Positions 35,787 to 46,782 of a stretch of 64,000 nt of DNA are shown here, piece by piece; within the stretch, counting starts at the first letter, position 1; each line of letters starts with the position of its first letter. The DNA comes from Costus lasius. Taxonomy: Eukaryota > Streptophyta > Magnoliopsida > Zingiberales > Costaceae. A program made the position numbers and the translations under genes. The stretch covers positions 29,279,565 to 29,343,564 of the forward strand of contig CM050451.1 in NCBI GenBank assembly GCA_027563935.2, given 5' to 3'. The notes under the pieces were generated by a model that had not been told where the DNA came from, did no database searches, and saw only the letters and a list, made by a program, of their open reading frames with translations.

Positions 35787-37266
35787 ACCTTAATTTCACG
35801 GGTTTTACTTAAGGTTTTCAAACAATACAATATCTATCTCTAGCATATTTTCATGTCTAACACAATAATAATTTCTAAATCAAAACATCAACAAGTCAAT
35901 AAGCTTCTAAAATCTAAAGATAAGAACACAACTAATCTCTTACGATGAGCTCCTACCATAAATTCTAGGGTTCCGAGTTATATGTATCATCTTCTCAGTC
36001 CATATCACATAGCTCTAACACATGTTAATGAATGAAACTAGAAAAGGATTAAAGACATAAGTCTCTTAAGTAAAATTACCATACCAAAAATATATTGATG
36101 GAATAAAGATCATCTACTGATTGAAATATCAAGGGGATTACACCCCCATGTCCCAAAAGAAAGTTTAAGCTAGCATGATGGAAGAATTACAACAATACAT
36201 GGTTTAAGAATCATTAGAAATCAAAAGGGAGGAGTAAAAGTTACAAAACAGGGCTGTAATCAAAATTACAGTCCGTAATTTGTTGTAGAGTCGCGATGAA
36301 TGGTGCACGCAACCACGTTTTCATTGATTTCTCCCTTGATCAACTTCCTTTCACTCTGAAACTTCTGTAGTGTGTTATCCTTCCTCAGGCAAAGCTTCCT
36401 TTCAAATTTCATGGCCGGAGGTAGTCTGTACAATGAACGGCAATGAACCATAGTGCGGCGGCGATTCCCTGAAATTCTCTGTGAATCGTGAATGAAAATT
36501 ATTCCTTTTGCTTTGAAAATCTTCCCTTGCCAATGCTAAGTGTTCCCCTTTTTTTGGATCTTCAATTGGTATCCTAAATCTCAAGAAATTATTTTTTTAA
36601 GTTTTTGGCGGAAGAATCGGGCAACTGGGCGCAGAATTACGGTACCGTGATGAACGTTACGGTACTACCGTAATAGCTTCAAAAGTTTCTGTAAAGAAAC
36701 TGCCCGGAATTACGGTACCATAAAATTCACCACGGTAGTGCCGTAATCTTCTCGTTTGTCTCTGAAAGTTTCTGTATGAATTTTGCCCAAAATTATGATA
36801 CCATAAAAATAATTACGGTAGTGCCATAATTCTAATGAAATCCTCTGAAGTCTCTACCTGATTCTGGACCGAAATCATGGTACCATAAAATTTATTATGG
36901 AAGTGCCATAATTTCCAAAAAAACTTCTGCGGGTTGCGGCTGTGAAATTAATTACGCTAGTGTCATATTCCCAAATTATGGCCGTAATATTAATTACTGT
37001 AGTACCGTAATTTCGTAGGAAAATCCAGTTTGACTTGAAATTTTGTGTGCAAACTCCTCTTGATGATTAGAATTCGTATACGCATCGAAATTGCTTGAAA
37101 ACTCATGATATTGATGCCTTTTTACCTGAAATTGGTCAAAAACCAATAAAGGTGTAGATTCTGAAATATTTGATAAATAAGGTATAAAAATAAGCAACAG
37201 AGCATGATTATGACCCAAAAATGCAGTTGATTTAGCAAGAAATATGCTATGAAAATTAGAGTCATC
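35787..37266 (-). repeat. G1 5' LTR, upstream part (right of copia-2)
   Basis: Continuation of the LTR begun at 26312-26741, giving about 1.9 kb in total. It holds the leader hairpin at 36252-36274 and palindrome units at about 36640-37010. The right end stops at GTCATC (37266), one base short of the expected GTCATCA, and is followed by unrelated LTR sequence. Confidence 0.87.
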
Positions 37267-37572
37267 TGCGCGCGAGCTGAGTCGCCACTAAGTCCGCTGC
37301 CCTTGTTGCCTTGCTATGCTTAAATGGCTTGCTAAGAGAGATTAGTGAGTTTCATTTCCGTAGTTGGGTGTTGGTTTCTTCATCGTCTGTGTTGCCCTGA
37401 AATGTATTCATCATCATCTTTCGCATTGTTTCTCGCTGGTTTTCTCGTTGCTCATTTTTCTACACACTTTTACTTCTCTCGTCTCAAGATCCTCTCACGT
37501 TTTCCGATCATTGTCTCATAAACCCCTAGAGTATGGAGCTAAGGACCAACCCACCTATAGTAGCTGCATCAA
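37267..37572 (+). repeat. Partial LTR related to elements A and B
   Basis: Shares the order of A's LTR 3' part: CGCGAGCTGA, TTAGTGAGT, TTGCCCTGAA, CTCTCGTCTCAAGATCCTC, CTAGAGTATGGAGCTAAGGA and an end reading GCATCA at about 37572. It is divergent from both A and B, so it is a third member. No body of that element is seen on either side. Confidence 0.65.
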
Positions 37573-38322
37573 CCGCACACCTTGATACTCGAGTTCTTAT
37601 GTTGATCAGGTAGCTTTTATATTGAGTTATTTCATAACTCGGATCTATTTAGGAGATTGCATCAGCGCCGATGTGCCTGATGATATGGAAAAAACTTATT
37701 GGAGCTAAACTTTATTTTTGGGAAGTTAACCTTGGGTTAACCATGGTTACCCATATTTAACCAAGGTTGCATCGGATTGAATCCGGTGGCCAAATTAGCT
37801 TGTTTAATGAAGTCTAGCATGGCCCAATGGGCCATGAGGATAAGTTGCTTGGGCCTAAGGGTATAATGGGGTTGATATTAAGGCATAGGCGCATGGACTC
37901 CTAATTGGATTAGGAGTGGCACCTATGGCCTTATTAGGCAATCCCTTGGTGATTAATCTTTGTCAAATCAACTTTGATTTGATTTAATCACATGAGGCTT
38001 CTCATGGAAAGCCTTGGGCACATGCGGGTTGATACTTGGCATAGTTAGACTCCTAATTGGATTAGGAGAGGCACCAATTCTTTAATAAGAAATCCTGCAT
38101 GGTGCTTTGACTAGGACTCGGCACATGTATGAAGGATTTGGTTATTTAGGCAGCCATTGGGGCGCATATAACTAATGCTTGATTGGCAAGGCTTTGGCGC
38201 ATATGGAATTAGGGATTTGATCCAGATGATTGATTGAATAATTTCCTTGAATCATACCCTAATTAGTCAAGCCTTCCTATTACCCTTAACCGCCCTTTGC
38301 ACCTATACATTGATGCCTAGAC
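37573..38322. other. Non-coding flank left of G2, perhaps part of an older LTR
   Basis: No ORF of note. It contains CTCCTAATTGGATTAGGAG twice (about 37900 and 38050), a short inverted repeat, and GGCGCATATGGAATTAGGG-like text seen in some plant LTRs. It is the left side of the G2 target; the right side continues at 48192. The last five bases before G2 are the target duplication GACCC (38323-38327). Confidence 0.45.
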
Positions 38323-39141
38323 GACCCTGTTGTGATCCGCAAGTGCACGGATACTCGAAGTAATAAAGAGAGTATCGAATCCATAGGGACCTACGTTGTC
38401 GAATACTACATAGTTGATTTCTTACTATCTAGGCAAATCGAGATCGTGAGAATAGCAATCGGAAACTAAAAACGGGATTATCAGAGATAAAAGCTGGGAC
38501 TAGGGTTTCGTTCACTTAAACTTTTACGACTATATATGAATAAGGATTTTGTTGATTCAATTTCATCATGAAGAAGATATTATCAAACAATGAACTCAAG
38601 GATCACTTTCGTGTATCTGAGTTCTAGGAATCTCTAGTGGAGTCTCAAGGATCACTTTCGTGCATCCGAGTCTCGCAACTAGTTTTGCTCAAGGATCTCC
38701 AACGTTCCGATCCTTGCTTTCGCACAAGATCTCCACATTTGAAAAATAGACTCGATCTATAGATTCATATTATAATCATGGCAATTATTTTACTAGAAAA
38801 GATCAAGATGGATCTAACCTAAGGAAGGGATCCTAACATGCAATTCTAGGCTTCCAAATTCTCAAGCAATTACCTTTCAGTCTCAAGCAAAAATGCCAAG
38901 AACATAATTAGTAACATGAACTTATAGAGAGTCTAAGCACAAATATCACATGAGTAAAATCATCATGCTAAGATTAAACTCAACGAAATATTGAAAAAAG
39001 AGTTATCTAGTCATTGGAAGTTAAGTAAATTACTCCCCCATGTCCCAAAAATAGTTTAAGCCATCATCATGAGGGAATTACAACAAATCATGGCTTCAGA
39101 GGATCAAAAATTGAAAGAAAAGAGAAGTTAGAAAATACAGC

Positions 39142-39167
39142 ACGGCTGTGAAGAATTTCACAGCCGT
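39142..39167 (-). other. Leader hairpin in G2 3' LTR
   Basis: ACGGCTGTGAA-GAAT-TTCACAGCCGT, 11-bp perfect stem and 4-nt loop, about 290 bp downstream of the TATA-like box and so inside the transcribed part. Counterparts: 47596-47621 (G2 5' LTR), 36252-36274 (G1), 50183-50204 (G3), 62481-62506 (G4). Confidence 0.75.
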
Positions 39168-39539
39168 AATTCTCAAAGGATCGTCGGTGAACAGTGCTGG
39201 CGACTCCTCTTTCTTTGATTTCTCTTCCGATCGATCTTCTTTCAGTCTGAAATTTCTAGTGTGTTGTCTCCTCCCTATGACGAAGCTTCAGTATAAAAAT
39301 CGCGGCCGGAGATCATCTGGATTGAGCGTGGCGGCCAAAACCCTCGGCGGCGGCGTGGATCAGGATTTCTCCCTCGACGGTGCACGAAATTTAGGGCTTT
39401 TGGTCTCTCTGTAATCCTCCCGTCCAAAGCTCCCTTTTTGCTTCTTACGGCTTTGAATATAAAGCCCTAGATCGCCCACAAGAATCTCCAAAAAGATCGG
39501 GCGTGAAGACTGACCTGGGAATCGCATTCCAACACCAAA

Positions 39540-39975
39540 ATACAGTAGTGTAATATGTTACGGCACTGCCGTAAAATCCATCGATCGTTCTGTTCTGAAA
39601 TTGCTGGACAATACGGCACTGTAATTTTGTTTACGGCAGTGTTGTAAAATCGGCTGAATTCTCTGGTCGGATTCGTCGGGGAAATACGGCCCATGTACTT
39701 CTTTACGGCAGTGCAGTAATTTTAGGGCAACTTTATGTTCTGAAGATGCTTCAAAATACGGCCCGTAAACTGGGTTACGGCAGTACCGTAATTTCGGCAA
39801 AACACTTTGTTCAGAAAGTGCCCCTAAATATGGCCGTGTAAATCCTTACGGCGGTGCCGTATTTTCGTGAAAACCTTATGTTTGGAAAATCACCAAAATA
39901 CGGCTGTGATCTCGATAATACGGTAGCCGTGAAAAATACGATACCATAAAATCCCTTACGGCACTGCCGTATTTT
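39540..39975 (-). repeat. Palindrome array in G2 3' LTR
   Basis: Units of roughly 70-80 bp each hold a copy of TTACGGCACTGCCGTAA (perfect at 39558-39574) plus a second, weaker palindrome of the TACGGYACCGTA type. The sequence between them is variable and often contains TCTGTTC. Confidence 0.85.
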
Positions 39976-40249
39976 GGGTTCCCTGCCTCGATTTGCTTGA
40001 AATTTCTTGGGTGACTTCTTCTTGATGATGAGAACTCTTTCATATATTTGATTTTCCTTGAAAATGCCTAAAATATTGTCTTTTTGCCTGAAAAACTTGA
40101 AAAACCAAAATAGAAGTAGACTTTGCAATATTTGATGGATTCACTATAAAAACAACTAAAAAGATCCTCGATTTAGCATGAAAGGGTATCTAAAATGATG
40201 CAAAATATACTACATATTTCGGTGTCATCAAACACATAAGGCGCAAACC

Positions 40250-40267
40250 TTGCTTGTCCTCAAGCAA
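40250..40267 (-). other. Conserved hairpin upstream of G2 3' LTR
   Basis: TTGCTTG-TCCT-CAAGCAA, identical to that of G1, 20 bp from the LTR boundary. Confidence 0.8.
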
Positions 40268-41420
40268 AAATCAGAATTTGAAATCAAAATTTGATTGAAA
40301 GAATAACCTTTTCATGCTCAATAAATTTCTAAAATACAACTTGTCAATGAAAAATTCTATCAATTGATTTACAAAATTTCAAGTAAACATATCATCCTCA
40401 TAATTCAATTTTTTAGATTCACAACTCAATCAAATAAAACTTTGCAACCGTATAATAAATAGAATTTTCAATCTCATGATTTCACCCTGTATCAATTTAA
40501 ATCTATCATGGCTTTTGTTTACAGGAATTAGGTCTCCAAGATCTTTTTCCACACAATTTTTTTTTCTTTTTTGTGCATTTTGTTATCTTTCTGCATAGAT
40601 GGCATGCATGTATCCACAAAGACACATACTTTTTATTTTTGACTTCAACTCTTTCTTCGGTACCACTGTCAATTTTACACAGTGCCAAGTAGAGGAGTCT
40701 TATTCTTTTTCTCTCTCATTATTTTTCATGTTTAGACTTCAACCCATGTCTTAGGTACCACTATCAATTTTACATAGTGCCAAGTAGGGGAGTCCCTCAC
40801 TATTTTTATGGATCTTGGATTCTTATTTCCCAACAAATAGCAAAATTAGACTAAGCCTCAACTAGGTTGATCAATTGATTTAAATTCTCAAATCATACTA
40901 ATATACTCATTTTATTCAAAAGAGAAGTTTCACCTTTAAATTTTATTCCTCAAATAATATATCTACCCAAAATTATGCATCAATCAATGTCATATTTCAA
41001 TAGACAAATATGTATTGAAGAAATAAATTTGACATGATAGGGCTATATCTCCAATCATGAATTTGAGATCATGAATCATTCAAGTTATCAACAGTATAAA
41101 TCAAGAGTGAACTCATCATCATCATTACAATATCAAATCATCAAAAATATATCACCATGTATATCATATCGAACATCAGAATATCAAAATATCATACAAC
41201 CCCATCGAAACAGTAAAAATCAATATCATCATCATAATACAACCATATCGAATATCTATCATCAGAATATCATCATACAACCATATCGAATGAGAATAAC
41301 AATATGCAGTGGTGGCAGTCATGGAAGCATCATCCTTCCCTTCATCATATGAAACAACAGTGAGATAATGAAAATCATAGTACAGCAAAAAGGTAAGGGA
41401 AGATAATACTCACAAAGCCT
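40268..41420 (-). other. G2 3' non-coding region
   Basis: AT-rich, no gene. Two tandem copies of a segment with GGTACCACT ... AGTGCCAAGTAG and GGAGT lie at about 40640-40800. Multiple ATCAT/ATATCAA stretches at 41090-41290 are low-complexity. Confidence 0.7.
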
Positions 41421-42800
41421 CTACTCATCATCATCAGATCGCGTAGCCTCTAAGCCTCTCGCAGCAGTCTCCTCAGGATCAAAGTATGGGGTTTCTCCCT
41501 GATCACCATGATAGCCATAGTCCCTGTGATCAGCAGAACCAAAACAGTCATAGAGGAAGTTACCCATGTCTTCCATATGGTTGCATAGCCTCTCCATATC
41601 TCTGTGGATGTACCCTAGAGTCTCATCCATCCTATCTAGGTGGCGCTCCTGACTGAACATCTGTGCTGTGAATGCCTGGAAGCCTGGATCGTGGTGGCTA
41701 GCATATCTGCCCATAGGTTTGTGTGAGGAGGTACCAGCTGGCTGTGAAGAGTCATGAGGGGGTGACTCCATCCCATAAGGATCACTCCTACTACCCCCGG
41801 TGGGTGGTGGTACTGTATCCGGTGATGGAATAAAAGCTCCCTCAGCTTCATTAAGACATAGCTTCCAATTGGCCCTTTCTCTAACTGTAGTCTTCTCAAT
41901 GTAGGGTGAGGGTAGAGGAGAGATGTTTGGTCCAAGGAACAAACAGAAAGTGTCTCCCTCTCTAATTATCATCTTCATCGCTATGCAAGACTCAATATCG
42001 AGCCTTGCATTCCCTCTTGCCGTGTCAGCTCCATAGGACTCTATCCCTAAGTATCTAGCAATAGGAGTAACCAATCCTCCTATCACCACTAATCCTCTGC
42101 TAGCTCAGGCCACTTTATCCATGTGCTTGATCATAAAATAGGCGACATCCTATGCGAATCCATTGAGCATCCCCCAAAGAAAATACAGCTCATGTTGACG
42201 GACCATGCCGTCACTGTCTCCTCTTCCAAATACTGTGTGTGCTAGAACCCTATGTGCATATTTGATACAGGGATTCACTATTTTTGAGGCTCTGGCAGAC
42301 ACAGTATAGAAATGGCTCTCATGAGTGATTTGGTTCCAGAACACGTTCTCCATAAATCCAAGGGGTATGTCAGTGTAACCCCCAGTGCTCAATCCAAAGA
42401 TGTCCCTAATTTCTTGCAAAGTAAGCTTTCTCTCTTCATTGGCCATTCTGAATGTGATTTCCCCTTCTGCAGGGCCATGAGAGTACTCTTTCAACTTAAT
42501 TATCAGACTACTCAAAAACTCCAAGACAAGATGTAAGTATGTGTGAGGAGTCATCTGGAAGAACTCCTTAGCTTTAATTCTGTCAAACATCCATAGCAAA
42601 TCCTCATAAAGCCCTAAGGCTTCCAAGGTTCTTCTATCAGCATATTTTGAGTTGATGATCTTCCTCTCCAGAATTTTATTGTACCTAGCCTCTTGCATTT
42701 CATTTCTGAAAAGAATTCCATGTGGGTTCGGTGGTTGTGAGGATTCGGCAAGGGCATTCCCCTTTCTTCTTGGTGCAATTGCTTTTGTCCTTGGTGCCAT
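41421..42800 (-). pseudogene. G2 extra ORF (aORF), 460 codons with two stops
   Basis: Start chosen at 42800 (MAPRTKAIAPRRKG) because G1 has a similar basic start; an upstream in-frame Met lies at 42824. One frame runs to 41421 with only TAG at 42150-42152 and TGA at 42105-42107. Sequence: basic N-terminus (nuclear-signal-like), NPHGILFRNEMQEARY, DLLWMFDRI, MTPHTYLHLVLEFLSSL, RKLTLQEIRDIFGL, NPCIKYAHRVLAHTVFGR, YFLWGMLNGFA, ARYLGIESYGADTARGNARL, a Pro/Ser-rich linker, a helical segment (AFTAQMFSQERHLDRMDETL) and an acidic end (EATRSDDDE). It resembles the putative plant transposon protein family of Athila-type elements; this is recall, not a search. Function unknown. Retention in a pol-less element suggests it serves the element in cis or is needed for mobility. 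Confidence 0.78.
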
Positions 42801-43389
42801 GGACTCAAGCTGCAAACTTATCATTCAAAGCATACAAATAATGATGTAGGAGTTTAAATCAGGTTAGTGCATTCAATCAGCTTATTCCACTAGCATATAG
42901 AACAGAGTGAAAAAAAAACAGGGTAGAATCATGCATGTAATCTTAATCTCAATACAATATGATAAGCATGGACTATTCTTTCAACATCATCAGTAACGTT
43001 AATCAAGTATATTAAAAGCAAAAATCTAATTTAAATCTCATGCTAGAACTCAAAATGTCAATGAGCAGTAATTCCGAATTGTGCACGTTGCGTTTCAGCT
43101 CAAATCGGTTATAGAAATTGGTTCAAATTCTTTTCAAATAGCACAGGATCGAAAACTCATTCCCTAACGAGTATATAGGAACATAAATCGCTCAAAATAG
43201 TTGCAAATCGATCGAGAACGAGTGAAAGGGGCAGAACTTTGTGAAAACTCGTCAGAGCAGTAAAATCGGAGAATCGATTACCTAATAGACGATGAATATT
43301 GAACGGAAAGGGCCGCCGGCGCCCTCAGGTGTCCGGAGAAGGTCGGAGATCCGAAAACGGTGCAAGAACGAGCGAGATCGAGGGTAAAA

Positions 43390-43862
43390 TGGCCCGGTAG
43401 AAACCCTAAATACGATACAGGATTCGTGTACAGAAAGCAAAATACGACAGTGTAATACCTTACGACACTGCCGTAAAATCGTTAAAACACTCTGTTTGAA
43501 AACGAAGCAAAATACGGTACTGCAAAGAAGTTTACGGTACCGCCGTAACATCTCGGCAACGTTCTGTTCGAAATGACATCAAAAATACGGTACCGTAAAA
43601 TGCTTTACGGTACTGCCATAAAATTCAAGCAGTAAAGATTTTTTTTTTTTTAGAAAAACGAAAAACAAAATTTCAGAAAATACGGCACGTAAAATACCTC
43701 ACAGTAGTGCCGTAAAAGCGAAAGAACACACGGGTTGATTTTGGATCAAAAATACGGTACCGTGCAATCCTTTACAACCGTACCATAATTTCGTCGCAGC
43801 TTTCTGTTCGTAAGCAGACTGAAATACGGTACCGTAAAATCCTTTACAGTACTGCCGTATTT
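43390..43862 (-). repeat. G2 internal spacer palindrome array
   Basis: At least five units with TTACGG.AC.GCCGTAA-like palindromes between gag-PR and aORF. They have the same style and spacing as those in the LTR of the same element. Confidence 0.83.
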
Positions 43863-43992
43863 TGCTCCAAATCACGAAAAACCTACAAAAATAAAATAAA
43901 AATTAGTCCTAAGCAAAAATCAAGGTAAATAAAACTAAAATAAGGGTTAGAAAGCTTGGGTTGCCTCCCAAGAAGCACTAATTTAAAGGTCA

Positions 43993-46639
43993 TTAGCTTG
44001 ACCCTTTAACACTCGGGTTTGATCGTGAATTCCTGGATCTCAATTCTGATTTTACAACATAAGGCTCGATCTTGAAACAGTATCCAAATTTGCTCAGAAT
44101 TCTTTCTATTTTCTCAATCAATCTAGAGCCTTCTCTTCTTCTCTTCCTCTTTGGCTTTTTCTTCTTCTGCAATTGCTCATCAATACCCTCAAAAAGATTG
44201 TTAGATTCATTATTTGAGGTTTCCTCAAACAAACTTGAAACATCATAAATTTCATTATTAAATATTTCAACACTACAACAAGATCCTGAGTATGAAAGTT
44301 TGTTCGTTGAATCATTAAGACTAAATTCAATCTTGTTGTCACATATATCAAAAGTAATCTTTCCCTGGTTCACATCAATATTTGCTTTAGCTGTGGCCAA
44401 TAATGGTCTACCAAGAATGATAGGATTTCTAGAATTTACCTCCATGTCTAACACTACAAAATCTGCAGGAATGAAAAACTTACCAATTTGTACAGGGACA
44501 TTCTCTAATATGCCTACAGGATACTTTACCGATGAATCCGCGAGCTGTAAGGATATGGATGTATGCTTTAGCTCTCCAAGATTTAGTTTCCTGTAACTAG
44601 AAAGGGGCATTAGACTCACACTTGCACCGAGGTCACATAAGGCTCGGTCAAAAGATAGGGTGCCAATCGAACAAGGTACAGAAAAACTACTTGGATCTTT
44701 TAGTTTAGGTGGCAGTTTGTTCTGTATGATAGCACTACAATCTTCAGTTAAAGTAACAGTGCATGTGCCATAATCATCTAATTTTCTTTTATTTAACAAA
44801 ATTTCCTTTAAAAATTTGGCATAAGATGGCATTTCAGTAATAGCTTCAGTAAAAGGAATGTTAACATAAAGCTTTTTCAGGATTTCTAGAAATTTGCCAA
44901 ACTTTTTGTCTAGTTTATGTTGAACTAACCTTTGAGGGAAAGGTATAGGTGGCTGGTAAGGAGCAGGCAAATTAGGGTTAGGATTGTCTTTCTCACATGA
45001 TTCCTCCCCTTTTGGTTCATCACCCTTTTGAGATGATAAACAAGCTTGGGGTTTCTCATGTGAAGAAGATTCTCCTAACTCTAATTCCTTTTCATTATCA
45101 ACAAGCCTTTTTTCAGTGTTTTCAAACCTCCCTCTAGGTTCTCCTAGTTGTTTCCCACTTCTAGTCATGATGGCATTACAGTGCTCCCTAGGGTTTATCT
45201 CAGGTTTTGCAGGCAATTTCCCAGGGGGTCTGTAAGGTACACTAGCATGTTGTGCAATTTGGTTTTCAAGAATTTTGTTGTGGGCTTCTACTCTATCCAG
45301 TCTAGAGTTGATTTGAAAAAAATTTTCTTTAAATTCGTCATTTTATTTTTCTTGCCTTGCCATGTATTCCCTTGTATCAGACATAAAATCATCAATTTTT
45401 CTATTTTGCTGATTTTGACTGGCCATAAGTTTTTCAAACATGGATTCTATATTTGAATTCTGATTTTGGTTTTGATTTTGATTAAAGTTCTGATTTGGTC
45501 TTTGGTATCCTTTGTTTTCAGTGTTCCCCCCTACATTGTTATTGTTTTTCCATGAAAGGTTGGGGTGATTTCTCCATCCAGGGTTATATGTATTAGAATA
45601 GGGATCATTAGGTCTACCTTGATTATAATTCCCTATGGCATTCACATGCTCATTACCCTGATCAACAATTCCACAATATTCAGCAGTATGACCATCATTA
45701 CCATAATTTTCACAAGTAATAACAGAAACAGAAGCAGTTTGCATGGAATTTAATTTACTACACAAAAAATTTACCTTTTCTGCTAAGGAGCGTATTTCAT
45801 CACTTTCACCCTTACCTTGAGAAGGCTTGTAAATTATTCCTCTCTCAGTAGTCCATTGATTATGGTTTTCTGCCATCTCCTCTAGCAGTCTGAAGGCTTC
45901 ATCTGGTGTTTTGCTCATAAGAGCTCCTCCTGCAGCGGCATCCATAATCATTTTAGTCTGATCAGATAATGTAATATAAAAAGTTTGCATTAAAGTTTGA
46001 AGTTCTATTCCATGGTGAGGACACTTCCGATGCAGTTCATTGAATCTTTCCCAGGCCTCACTGAGCGACGCCCCACTTCTTTGTTGAAAGTTTGTAATTT
46101 GGTTCCTCAATTCAAGTGTCTTCCTTGGGGGAAAGTATTTGTTCAAGAAGGAATTTGATAGTTGGTTCCAAGTGGTGAAGGTACCAGCTGGGTGTGAATT
46201 AAGCCATGTCTTTGCCCGGTCCCTGAGAGAAAAAGGAAAGAGTTTTAGTCTAAATGTGTCGTTAGAAACACCATTCATCTTAACACTATCGCATAAGTCA
46301 AGAAATAATACCAAGTGTTGGTTGGGATCCTCCAAATTTCTCTTGTTGAAACATTGCAATGAGTCGAGGCTTAATCTCAAAATTGTTGGCCTCAATTGCT
46401 GGCCTAGCAATACTAGAATGAATTTCATGATGATTAAGGGCTGCATAGTCCCTAAGTGTTCTCTGATGGTTCTGATTGTCTCTCATCTCTAATATTTCTT
46501 CTTCTAACTCTGGTTGGGATGTCTCTTGTAATTCTTCTTGTGATGTCTCTTCTAATCTCAACTTTCTGCGTGCTCTTAATGTCTTATTGATTTCAAGATC
46601 CAATGGTACAAGTGGTCCTGACCTAAGGCTCCTGCGCAT
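43993..46639 (-). pseudogene. G2 gag-protease ORF
   Basis: Start at 46639 (MRRSLRSGPLVPLD), matching G3. Frame changes near 46350, where a few codons around KFGGS are lost between short GGAGGAT-type repeats. The main frame (46446-43993) includes a gag core (RAKTWLNSHPAGTFTTWNQL, LRNQITNFQQRSGASLSEAW), a damaged zinc knuckle CENYGNDGHTAEYC (second Cys now Tyr), an Asn/Gln-rich stretch, TAA at 45343-45345, then KLYVNIPF, KLPPKLKDPSSFSVPC, protease CDLGASVSLM and NPIILGRPLLATAKANID. It ends SVKGSS and TAA about 20 bp before the GCTTCTTGGGAGGCAACC signature. No RT follows. Gag-PR would build and mature particles. Confidence 0.88.
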
Positions 46640-46758
46640 GCAAAGTAGATAAATCAAGTGATTTCAAGAAACAGAAAATAAGCAGTAAATAAAAAAATAG
46701 TAAATAAAAACCTAATCTAGCAATAATCTCAATGTCTCTAATATCGACAAAACTAAGG

Positions 46759-46776
46759 TCCCCGGCAACGGCACCA
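46759..46776 (-). other. G2 primer binding site, tRNA-Asp
   Basis: Minus strand TGGTGCCGTTGCCGGGGA, one mismatch from the tRNA-Asp complement, six bases from the 5' LTR. Confidence 0.85.
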
Positions 46777-46782
46777 AAAACT

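Larger units (their letters stand above)
16233..37266 (-). mobile_element. G1, Athila-like Ty3/gypsy element carrying copia-2
   Basis: Minus-strand element: 5' LTR (35787-37266 plus 26312-26741, split by copia-2), tRNA-Asp primer site, gag, PR, RT, RNase H, INT, a palindrome spacer, an extra ORF, 3' non-coding sequence and a truncated 3' LTR (16233-17043). Gag-PR sequence (DLGASVSLM, RPFLATAGA-like) and integrase end (KSRWSG, YPYGAV) are those of plant Athila-type elements. All ORFs are broken. The left end is truncated, so no TSD can be read. It is the only element of its type here with recognisable RT and INT. Confidence 0.88.
38328..40230 (-). repeat. G2 3' LTR, 1903 bp
   Basis: Full-length LTR from TGTTGTGATCCGCAAG (plus orientation) to GTGTCATCA. 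On the minus strand a TATA-like TTATATT lies at about 39456-39462, a covarying hairpin at 39142-39167 and a palindrome array at 39540-39975. A repeated ACTTTCGTGCATCCGAG-type stretch occurs near the left end. Confidence 0.93.

Noticed and set aside
37573..38322. Host gene or promoter between elements
   Set aside because: No ORF, splice pattern or conserved coding text could be seen; sequence style is LTR-like.
39148..39414. 88-codon plus-strand ORF repeated identically at 47602-47868
   Set aside because: Both copies lie in the two LTRs of G2, antisense to the transcript; identity only reflects LTR duplication.
41421..42800. Envelope gene of a retrovirus-like element
   Set aside because: Position fits, but I see no signal peptide, transmembrane span or cleavage site; basic start and acidic end suggest an intracellular protein.
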